From an uncultured Lachnospiraceae bacterium (GTDB lineage Bacteria; Bacillota; Clostridia; Lachnospirales; Lachnospiraceae): DNA of 5,841 nucleotides. The position numbers were made by a program, and so were the translations under genes. The notes beneath the pieces were generated by a model that was given only the letters and a program-made list of their open reading frames with translations, was not told the DNA's origin and did no database searches. Each line of letters begins with the position of its first letter. The first letter of the stretch is position 1. The stretch lies in assembly GCA_946566415.1 (NCBI GenBank), contig CAMNWW010000149.1, positions 1 to 5,841 of the forward strand, written 5' to 3'. Shown here piece after piece: positions 1 through 5,609 of the stretch.

Positions 1-1
1 C

Positions 2-382
2 GGTGAATCTTCTCTGTACAACCGGATTGAGTTTTTGAAAAACGGTGATTGGATTTCTTTGCAGCAGGCTAAGGATTTCCATGAGATCCGTATGCGCTGT
101 AACGCCGGAGTCCATAGAAATTCCGGCGGTCAGGGGGAGCAGGAAGATCCGTCAGATATCCGGCACTTCTATGAGCTTCTTATTCAAGGACTTCCAGAGT
201 TTTTTGCGTTTTTTCCAGGAGAGGAGCCTTCGGTGGAGACGGAACTGGAAGCGGCAGAAATGCCGGCGGAACCGGAAGCTGCTTCAAAGGCAGGCTATTC
301 GATCCTTGAGGACCGGAGCGGGGAAGCGACGGAGGAGGTGTTCGCGGATATGATGAAGGATCTGCTTCGGAGGATGAAATAA
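2..382 (+). CDS. 3' end of a truncated gene; C-terminal part resembles DUF4145 (HEPN-clan) domain, with acidic tail
   Basis: The reading frame is open from base 2 with no stop, so this is probably the 3' end of a gene that begins outside the window. A TTG at 35 is the first possible internal start but has no convincing ribosome binding site. About 30 residues in, the segment FHEIRMRCNAGVH has the spacing of the conserved 'lh-x-IR-x-x-x-N-x-x-x-H' motif of DUF4145 proteins, which belong to the HEPN clan. It is followed by a helix (DIRHFYELLIQGLPEFF) that would close such a helical bundle. The last 50 residues are rich in Glu, Ala and Pro (low complexity) and end in a basic stretch, DLLRRMK. 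The TAA stop is at 380-382. The function is unknown. The family link rests on a short motif seen by eye and is tentative; that the frame is coding is more secure. The SASP gene follows after 98 bases. Confidence 0.55.
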   Translation, partial: GESSLYNRIEFLKNGDWISLQQAKDFHEIRMRCNAGVHRNSGGQGEQEDPSDIRHFYELLIQGLPEFFAFFPGEEPSVETELEAAEMPAEPEAASKAGYSILEDRSGEATEEVFADMMKDLLRRMK

Positions 383-463
383 ACGGGATAAATCCGTCAC
401 CTGACAATGCGGCGTGAAGAAAATATCCAGTGAATAAAACGGCGTATATGGGAAATACTCCTT

Positions 464-471
464 AAAAGGAG
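464..471 (+). promoter_or_regulatory. Ribosome binding site of the SASP gene
   Basis: AAAAGGAG ends 9 bases before the ATG at 481. It decides the start: the in-frame TTG at 472 directly abuts this site and is too close to use it. Confidence 0.8.
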
Positions 472-480
472 TTGATTCGC

Positions 481-684
481 ATGAATGAAAAAAAGCAAAA
501 ACCAATACGTCTGGAAGATATTGAGAAAATGGAAGAGGAAGAAAAGCTGAAGTATGAAATAGCGGAAGAGCTTGGTCTTTTAGACAAAGTTCTGGAGGGA
601 GGGTGGCGCGCCCTCACCTCCAAAGAGACGGGAAGAATAGGGGGGCTTATTTCTAAAAAAAGAAAAGACATCTTAAAAAATTAG
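481..684 (+). CDS. Small acid-soluble spore protein, alpha/beta type (divergent)
   Basis: The product is 67 residues. Alpha/beta SASPs coat DNA in the developing forespore, protect it from UV and chemicals, and are degraded at germination by the protease GPR. Both family signatures are visible. KYEIAEELG (residues 24-32) is the first-helix motif containing the E-I-A GPR cleavage context. LTSKETGRIGG (45-55) matches the second motif, usually LTSREAG-x-x-GG, and is followed by the basic helix LISKKRKDILK. It differs from major SASPs in its acidic N-terminal extension (EDIEKMEEEE, 12-21) and in the A-E-E after the cleavage point, where A-S-E is usual. This suggests a minor or specialised SASP. 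It stands apart from its neighbours and no terminator follows it. Its presence implies that the host forms spores. Expression would be expected in the forespore (sigma-G), but I could not find a convincing sigma-G site at a workable distance. Confidence 0.85.
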   Translation: MNEKKQKPIRLEDIEKMEEEEKLKYEIAEELGLLDKVLEGGWRALTSKETGRIGGLISKKRKDILKN

Positions 685-701
685 CAATAAAGTTGATGAT
701 A

Positions 702-725
702 ATGTTAACAAGTATGTTAACAAGT
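702..725 (+). repeat. Perfect tandem 12-bp repeat upstream of a promoter
   Basis: ATGTTAACAAGT occurs at 702-713 and again, directly abutting, at 714-725, followed by a further ATG-AAGT. Each unit contains the palindrome GTTAAC. The repeat ends 21 bases before the -35 box at 747, a position where an activator or repressor could bind. A chance or slippage-derived duplication is also possible. Confidence 0.75.
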
Positions 726-746
726 ATGAAGTTTCTGCAACGTCGG

Positions 747-775
747 TTGAAAAAATGCCGTAGGTTTGGTATAAT
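747..775 (+). promoter_or_regulatory. Sigma-A promoter with extended -10, for the TagA-like gene
   Basis: The -35 box is TTGAAA (747-752), then a 17-base spacer, then a -10 box TATAAT (770-775). A TG at 767-768 makes it an extended -10. The -35 differs from consensus TTGACA at one position and the -10 is perfect. Transcription would start near 782, giving a leader of about 25 bases that includes the ribosome binding site. Confidence 0.88.
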
Positions 776-806
776 CGCTTGACTGAAAAGAAAACAGGTG
801 AATTTT

Positions 807-1490
807 ATGGAAAAAAAAATGAACGTGTTGGATGTGCGGTTAGATGACTATACGGCGAAAGACGCTATGAAAGCGGTTGCCGAGTATCTACAGACAGAGC
901 TGGTAAGTACGGTCAAGATCGTGACCGCGGACGTCCTGATGCAGGCTGCGCAGACGGACAGGCTTAAGGAAGAGATTGAGCAACTGGATTTGGTGCTCGC
1001 AGGTAATAAGGCGATCCTTGAGGCGGCGGAGGTCATAGACAAGAGACGTCTCGAAGAAGCGCACAATCAGACGTTCCAGAAGATGTTGTTCCGCTATTTT
1101 CACAAGAACCATTTTGGTATTTTTGTGCTGGCAGATTCCGAGGAGGAATTGATGTGGCTGAAAGCATATCTGGAAGATAATTACGGGGGGATCCGCATTG
1201 CAGGCGGTGAAGTCGTCCCGGGAGACGAGAGCGCCGACGATATGATCATGAATCAGATCAACGGTGCAGAAGTAGACTGCGTGCTGGCAGGGCTGACCTC
1301 GCCGAAGCAGGAAGAATTTATTCTGCGCTGCAAAGAGGCGCTGAACGCCCGTTTGTGGCTTGGAATTGGGAAGGCGGATCTTCCGCAGCTTAGGGAAACG
1401 GGCGTGAAAGTAAAGATGAAGGAACTTTTTGAACGCAGAATACTAAAGCGGAAAGTGGAAAAAGAAAAGAAAAAGAGTCATTGTAGCTGA
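807..1490 (+). CDS. WecG/TagA/CpsF-family glycosyltransferase-like protein with degenerate active site
   Basis: The product is 227 residues, near the usual family length. TagA/WecG enzymes add N-acetylmannosamine (ManNAc) or a related sugar to a lipid-linked intermediate in wall teichoic acid or surface polysaccharide synthesis, at the inner face of the membrane. Family features seen are the start MNVLDVRLDDYTAKDAM, the strand KIVTADV (37-43; family usually T-x-N), the Rossmann strand FGIFVLADSEEEL (103-115), and the signature VLAGLTSPKQEEFI (159-172). The segment that normally reads P-D-G reads A-G-N here (65-67), so the Asp regarded as catalytic is absent, as is the Asn after Thr40. The C-terminal segment is Arg/Lys-rich (ELFERRILKRKVEKEKKK) and could contact membrane lipid. 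ATG 807 is chosen because AGGTGA (796-801) lies 5 bases upstream; GTG 798 overlaps that site. The gene is monocistronic: it has its own promoter and terminator. It is an atypical enzyme or a non-catalytic homologue. Confidence 0.8.
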   Translation: MEKKMNVLDVRLDDYTAKDAMKAVAEYLQTELVSTVKIVTADVLMQAAQTDRLKEEIEQLDLVLAGNKAILEAAEVIDKRRLEEAHNQTFQKMLFRYFHKNHFGIFVLADSEEELMWLKAYLEDNYGGIRIAGGEVVPGDESADDMIMNQINGAEVDCVLAGLTSPKQEEFILRCKEALNARLWLGIGKADLPQLRETGVKVKMKELFERRILKRKVEKEKKKSHCS

Positions 1491-1529
1491 GGAAATGCAT
1501 AAAAAGATGCGATTTCCTCTTTCTTTTTT
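1489..1529 (+). terminator. Rho-independent terminator after the TagA-like gene
   Basis: GAGGAAATGCAT (1489-1500) pairs with ATGC-g-ATTTCCTC (1507-1519). This leaves a six-base loop (AAAAAG) and a single bulged G at 1511. A T-rich run (1520-1529) follows at once. The stem begins within the TGA stop codon. Confidence 0.88.
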
Positions 1530-1605
1530 GGTGTATTTGTATTAAAGTATAGTATATCTACTTTTTGTTTTCCGGCTCTTGTTTTTGGATTTTTGATCGC
1601 AGAAG

Positions 1606-1626
1606 TTCGGGACACCCGGATATAAT
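1606..1626 (+). promoter_or_regulatory. Probable promoter and operator-like palindrome before the regulator gene
   Basis: TATAAT at 1621-1626 is a perfect -10 box 50 bases before the regulator's ATG. No good -35 lies 16-18 bases upstream; the nearest resemblance, TTGATC at 1593, would need a 22-base spacer. Directly before the -10 is TTCGGG-ACA-CCCGGA (1606-1620), a near-perfect inverted repeat that would sit within the spacer. A weak -35 together with a palindrome suggests a regulated promoter, perhaps autoregulated by the product of the next gene. The rest of the 185-base intergenic region (1530-1605) is T-rich and shows nothing else I can name. Confidence 0.45.
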
Positions 1627-1675
1627 CGCCTGTCTGACGATGGGACTTTTACAGTGATGACGGAGGAAAAATCAT

Positions 1676-2764
1676 ATGATATCGAATCAGATACTGCTGA
1701 ATACGATTGAAGGCTTAAAAGCGATTACACGGATAGATCTGGGGGTAATGGATACGGATGGAAAGACGCTTGCCACGACGTTCCAGGAATCAGAGAAGTG
1801 CGGGGCTGCCGTAGCTTCTTTTGCAGAGTCGCCTGCCGAGAGCCAGGTGATCCAGGACTGCCAGTTTTTCAAAATTTATGACGAGCATCAGTTAGAATAT
1901 GTTCTGGTCGCCAACGGCGGAAGCGATGAGGTGTATATGGTGGGAAGAATTGCCGCGTTCCAGATTCAGAACCTTTTGATCGCATATAAAGAGCGGTTTG
2001 ACAAAGATAATTTTATGAAGAATCTTCTTCTTGATAACTTACTTTTGGTGGATATTTATAACCGTGCCAAAAAATTACATATTGACACTGAGATTAGACG
2101 TGTTATCTTTATAGTTGAGACTTCTCACGAAAGGGATATCGGCGCGCTGGACAGCCTGCGTTCTCTTTTGGGCGGAAAGAGCCGGGATTTTATCACCGCA
2201 GTCGATGAGAAGAATATAATTGTGGTGAAGGAATTGGAAGATGAGGAAGGCTATCCGGAGATGGATCAGTCTGCGCATGAGATCCTTGAAATTTTACAGG
2301 GCGAAGGGGAGGATAATATCCGTATCGCCTATGGAACCATTGTAAACGATATCAAAGAGGTGTCCAAGTCTTATAAAGAGGCAAAGCTCGCATTGGATGT
2401 GGGAAAGATATTTTTTGCCGAGAAGGAGGTTATTGCATACAGCGCACTGGGGATCGGGCGATTGATTTACCAGCTTCCGGTTCCGCTGTGCAAGATGTTC
2501 ATACGCGAGATTTTTGAGGGGAAATCCCCGGATGAATTTGATGAAGAGACACTGACTACGATTAACAAGTTTTTTGAGAACAGCTTGAATGTTTCTGAGA
2601 CGTCCAGACAACTGTATATTCACAGAAATACGCTTGTGTACCGTCTGGATAAACTGCAGAAGAGCACCGGGCTGGATCTACGTGTGTTTGAAGATGCGAT
2701 TACTTTCAAAATCGCACTGATGGTCGTCAAGTACATGAAGTACATGGAGACAATGGAGTATTAA
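1676..2764 (+). CDS. CdaR/PucR-family transcriptional regulator heading the ftsEX operon
   Basis: The product is 362 residues. The N-terminal part (about 1-115) has an alpha/beta sensor-like layout (DLGVMDTDGKTLATT, 21-35; VLVANGG then VYMVGRIAAF), comparable in position to the ligand-sensing domain of CdaR regulators. It is followed by a helical linker, NFMKNLLLDNLLLVDIYNRAKKLHID (about 111-136), typical of clostridial members. The middle (about 140-270), with IRIAYGTIVNDIKEVSKSYKEA near 215-236, fits the GGDEF-like domain of this family. The C-terminus carries the PucR-type helix-turn-helix: NVSETSRQLYIHRNTLVYRL (305-324) and a closing helix to about 352. The ligand is unknown; family members sense sugar diacids, purine-pathway compounds or other metabolites. 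The start is supported by GGAGG (1662-1666), 9 bases before ATG 1676. ftsE begins 16 bases after the stop, so the two are almost certainly cotranscribed. Confidence 0.9.
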   Translation: MISNQILLNTIEGLKAITRIDLGVMDTDGKTLATTFQESEKCGAAVASFAESPAESQVIQDCQFFKIYDEHQLEYVLVANGGSDEVYMVGRIAAFQIQNLLIAYKERFDKDNFMKNLLLDNLLLVDIYNRAKKLHIDTEIRRVIFIVETSHERDIGALDSLRSLLGGKSRDFITAVDEKNIIVVKELEDEEGYPEMDQSAHEILEILQGEGEDNIRIAYGTIVNDIKEVSKSYKEAKLALDVGKIFFAEKEVIAYSALGIGRLIYQLPVPLCKMFIREIFEGKSPDEFDEETLTTINKFFENSLNVSETSRQLYIHRNTLVYRLDKLQKSTGLDLRVFEDAITFKIALMVVKYMKYMETMEY

Positions 2765-2780
2765 TAATCAGGAGGAGCAT

Positions 2781-3467
2781 ATGATAGAACTGAAAGAAGT
2801 TACGAAAGAATACTCTAAGGGGATTGCCGCCTTGAACGGCATTAATCTGAAAATTAAGCAGGGAGAGTTCGTTTTTGTCGTGGGCGACAGTGGTTCCGGC
2901 AAGTCGACTCTTATCCGTCTTTTGATGAAGGAGATCGACCCGACTTCGGGTACGATTATTGTAAATGGGCAGAATCTGAATCGGATGAAGCACCGCCAGA
3001 TCCCGAAATACAGAAGAGGGGTCGGGGTAGTGTTCCAGGATTTCCGCCTCTTGCGGGACAGAAATATCTATGATAATATTGCTTTTGCACAGCGGGTGAC
3101 GGAGAAGCCGACCCGTGTCATTAAGAAGAAGGTTCCCGCGGCGCTGTCTTTGGTGGGGCTGGCGCAGAAATACAAAGCATTTCCGAAAGAGCTCTCCGGG
3201 GGCGAACAGCAGAGAGTGGCGATCGCGAGGGCGGTAGTAAATGAACCTGCCATTCTGCTCGCAGACGAGCCGACCGGTAACCTGGATCCAACAAATTCAT
3301 GGGAGATTATGAAATTGTTGGAGGAAGCGAATGAGAGAGGAACTACGGTATTGGTAGTGACCCATAATCAGGAAATTGTCAATGAGATGAAGAAACGCGT
3401 CATTACAATGAAGAAGGGGGTCATTGTCAGCGACGAGCGAGAAGGTGGGTATAGAAATGAGAATTAG
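2781..3467 (+). CDS. ftsE: Cell division ATP-binding protein FtsE
   Basis: The product is 228 residues, the normal FtsE length. FtsE is the cytoplasmic ABC-type ATPase that pairs with FtsX to control peptidoglycan hydrolases during division or elongation. All ATPase motifs are intact: Walker A GDSGSGKST (35-43), Q-loop VVFQDFRLL (83-91), signature LSGGEQQR (138-145), Walker B ILLADEP (158-164) with the D-loop GNLD (166-169), and the switch histidine in VVTHN (H195). The FQDFRLL segment and the TGNLDP motif are characteristic of FtsE among related LolD/MacB-type ATPases. GGAGGAG (2771-2777) lies 3 bases before ATG 2781. The stop overlaps the start of ftsX, suggesting translational coupling that would balance the two subunits. 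LolD- or MacB-type ATPases are the alternatives, but the adjacent ftsX settles the call. Confidence 0.97.
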   Translation: MIELKEVTKEYSKGIAALNGINLKIKQGEFVFVVGDSGSGKSTLIRLLMKEIDPTSGTIIVNGQNLNRMKHRQIPKYRRGVGVVFQDFRLLRDRNIYDNIAFAQRVTEKPTRVIKKKVPAALSLVGLAQKYKAFPKELSGGEQQRVAIARAVVNEPAILLADEPTGNLDPTNSWEIMKLLEEANERGTTVLVVTHNQEIVNEMKKRVITMKKGVIVSDEREGGYRNEN

Positions 3468-4365
3468 TACATTTGGATATTCGGCGAAACAGGGAGTCAA
3501 GAATATCGGACGAAATAAGATGTTTTCACTGGCATCCATTGCAACGATGTCGGCGTGTATTTTCGTGTTCGGTCTTTTCTTCGCTCTGGTCATGAATCTG
3601 CAGTACATTGTCCATAAGGCGGAAGAAGGCGTTGCGATTACCGTATTTTTTAATGAGAATGCGACGCAGGCGGAGATTGATAATATAGGAGAGCAGCTTA
3701 AGAAGCAGGATGGTGTAAAAGATATTAACTATGTGTCCGCGGACGACGCGTGGGAACAGTTTAAGGACGATTATTTCGGCGAGAACAGCGATCTTGCCGA
3801 AGGATTTAAGAACGATAATCCTCTTGCGGGATCGGATAATTATGAGGTCTATATGTCGGACGTGGCTTCGCAGAAGGGTCTGGTGGATTTTGCCATGGGA
3901 CTTCCGGGTGTGAGGAAGGTTAATAAGTCGGACGTAGTGGCGAACACCTTAAACAGCGTGAACCGTCTGATATGGTATGTGTCCATCGTGATTATTGGAA
4001 TTCTTCTTGCGGTATCCGTTTTCCTGATCAGTAATACGGTAACCATGGGTATTACGGTCCGGAGGGAGGAGATCGCTATTATGAAATATATCGGGGCAAA
4101 GGATGGGTTTGTCCGGGCTCCGTTTATCATTGAAGGTATTCTGATCGGGATTATTGGCGCGATCATCCCTCTGACAGTGTTGTACTTTATGTATAACAAG
4201 GCGGTAGAATATATTCTGAGTAAGTTCAGCCTTCTGAATAATATTCTCGACTTCCTTCCGGTGTATGAGGTTTACCAGACACTGCTTCCGGTAGGGCTGC
4301 TTTTGGGGATCGGAATTGGCTTTGTCGGAAGTTTTATGACGATCAGGAAGCATTTAAGGGTATAA
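3457..4365 (+). CDS. ftsX: Cell division membrane protein FtsX
   Basis: The product is 302 residues. FtsX is the membrane partner of FtsE; it passes the ATPase cycle to a hydrolase or activator on the outer face through its extracellular loop. The layout is typical: a basic cytoplasmic N-terminus (FGYSAKQGVKNIGRNK), TM1 about 22-46, a large external domain about 47-168, TM2 about 171-192, a cytoplasmic segment with the family motif RREEIAIMKYIGAKDGFVRAP, TM3 about 225-247, and TM4 about 276-297 with a basic tail (IRKHLRV). The external domain is likely to bind the coiled-coil M23 protein encoded next, by analogy with EnvC, CwlO and PcsB. ATG 3457 is preferred: AAGGTGG (3442-3448) lies 8 bases upstream, it gives the standard N-terminus, and it overlaps ftsE by only 11 bases. 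A TTG at 3424 would add 11 residues without support. Confidence 0.95.
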   Translation: MRISTFGYSAKQGVKNIGRNKMFSLASIATMSACIFVFGLFFALVMNLQYIVHKAEEGVAITVFFNENATQAEIDNIGEQLKKQDGVKDINYVSADDAWEQFKDDYFGENSDLAEGFKNDNPLAGSDNYEVYMSDVASQKGLVDFAMGLPGVRKVNKSDVVANTLNSVNRLIWYVSIVIIGILLAVSVFLISNTVTMGITVRREEIAIMKYIGAKDGFVRAPFIIEGILIGIIGAIIPLTVLYFMYNKAVEYILSKFSLLNNILDFLPVYEVYQTLLPVGLLLGIGIGFVGSFMTIRKHLRV

Positions 4366-4434
4366 TAGCTTATATAGTAGTATTGATACAAAATGGGGAT
4401 AATTAATAAGGGATAATGAACAGGGTGATGAATT

Positions 4435-5571
4435 ATGATGAAAAGAAAGAAAATACTTAGTGTATTATTGATCTGTGTGCTTTGTATGGGGGGGACATTT
4501 ACGGTACAAGCGGACGATATCTCCGACGCGAAAGAGGAACAAGAGAGGCTGGAGCAGGAGAAAAAGGACGCGGAGGCGGAACAGGCGGAGCTTTCGGCAA
4601 AGCTTGACGCAATCGTTGCCGATATGGAAAAGACGCAGGAGGATCTGTACGCGAAGGAAAATGAGATCAATGAAACAGAGACGCAGCTCGTAGAGGCTAA
4701 GGTACGTGAGAACGATCAATATGAGAGCATGAAACTGCGTATCAAATATATGTATGAGAACGGCAACAATGAGTTTATTGAGATTCTGATGGAGTCGAGC
4801 AGTATCGGCGACCTGCTTAATAAGGCGGAGTATATCAACAAGATTTCTGAATGCGACCGTCAGCTTTTAACGGAGTACGAGAATACCCGTAAAGAGATCG
4901 AAGAGAAGGAAGCGACGCTGAAGCAGGAATATGCTGAGCTGGAAGCGCTTAGAGATGAACTGAAGGCACAGGAGGCGGATGTACAGGCGCTCCTGAAGGA
5001 GAAGGATCTGGAGATTGAAAACCTTACGGACGAGATCAGTGAGAACGCGGAGAAAATCAAGAAGCTTGTCGCTGAGGCCAAGGCGGCTGAGGAGAGGCGT
5101 AAGCAGGAAGAGGCGGCAAAGAAAGCGGCGGCCGCATCAGGGTCTTCCTCCGGCGGAGGAAACGGACAGATTGTTGTGAGCGGAAACGGGCAGTTGTCTC
5201 ATCCTGTCCCGGGGGCGCGGATCACCAGTGATTTTGGCTACCGTGTGGCTCCGACGGCCGGGGCGACCAGCAGGCATGATGGAATTGATTATGGAGCCAG
5301 CACGGGAACGCCCATTTATGCGGCAGACGGCGGTACGGTCATCACAGCCGCATATAACAGCGCCAGAGGCAATTATGTAGTGATCAACCACGGGAACGGG
5401 ATGCAGACCTGGTATCAGCACTGCAGCGCGATGTATGTGAGCGCGGGGCAGACGGTATCCAGGGGGCAGAATATTGCGGCGGTCGGTGCCACGGGAATCG
5501 TCACGGGACCGCATCTGCACTTTGAGGTACATGTAGGCGGGGTTCCGGTTAATCCGCGATTATACATATAA
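4435..5571 (+). CDS. Secreted coiled-coil M23 (LytM) peptidoglycan endopeptidase, probable FtsEX partner
   Basis: The product is 378 residues. It has a signal peptide (MMKRKK, hydrophobic core 7-22, likely cleavage after VQA at 26). A long Glu/Lys/Ala-rich coiled coil follows (about 28-230), broken near 100-140, where RIKYMYENGNNEFIEILMES fits the bend seen in FtsEX-regulated hydrolases. Then come an Ala/Gly/Ser linker (about 229-253) and a C-terminal M23 domain (255-378). The zinc and catalytic residues are complete: H281 and D285 in HDGIDYG, H329 in WYQHC, and H360/H362 in GPHLHFEV. The architecture is that of EnvC, but EnvC-type activators have a degenerate active site, so this one should itself cut peptide cross-links. 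ATG 4435 (or ATG 4438) is served by AGGGTGA (4422-4428). The gene follows ftsX after 69 bases, with no clear promoter or terminator between them. Confidence 0.93.
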   Translation: MMKRKKILSVLLICVLCMGGTFTVQADDISDAKEEQERLEQEKKDAEAEQAELSAKLDAIVADMEKTQEDLYAKENEINETETQLVEAKVRENDQYESMKLRIKYMYENGNNEFIEILMESSSIGDLLNKAEYINKISECDRQLLTEYENTRKEIEEKEATLKQEYAELEALRDELKAQEADVQALLKEKDLEIENLTDEISENAEKIKKLVAEAKAAEERRKQEEAAKKAAAASGSSSGGGNGQIVVSGNGQLSHPVPGARITSDFGYRVAPTAGATSRHDGIDYGASTGTPIYAADGGTVITAAYNSARGNYVVINHGNGMQTWYQHCSAMYVSAGQTVSRGQNIAAVGATGIVTGPHLHFEVHVGGVPVNPRLYI

Positions 5572-5609
5572 TTTTTCAAATATGTGGATGGGGTGTAAGT
5601 CTTTTGAGA

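Noticed and set aside
45..353. Second plus-strand frame of 102 codons over the first gene
   Set aside because: Its composition is Arg/Ser-rich as expected of a shifted frame. The frame open from base 2 has the better protein features.
383..397. Small inverted repeat ACGG...CCGT after the first gene, as a terminator
   Set aside because: The stem is only 4-5 pairs and no T run follows.
432..460. Possible sigma-G promoter for the SASP gene: GAATA (432-436), 17 bases, AATACTC (454-460)
   Set aside because: The -10 matches only about 5 of 7 positions, and the transcript would begin at or inside the ribosome binding site at 464-471, so it is unlikely to work as placed.
3949..4353. Long open frame on the minus strand across ftsX (134 codons)
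   Set aside because: It lies wholly inside a well-recognised gene, has no ribosome binding site or family features, and is a shadow frame.
4361..4366. TATAAT overlapping the ftsX stop, as an internal promoter for the M23 gene
   Set aside because: No -35-like hexamer lies 16-18 bases upstream and there is no extended -10 TG.
4383..4409. TTGATA (4383-4388) as a -35 box for the M23 gene
   Set aside because: With normal spacing the -10 would be poor (AATAAG or ATAAGG); the GATAAT copies are 9 or 23 bases away, which is out of range.
5137..5532. Long open frame on the minus strand across the M23 domain (131 codons)
   Set aside because: It is antisense to the conserved zinc-site region, Arg/Pro-rich with no recognisable domain; a shadow frame.
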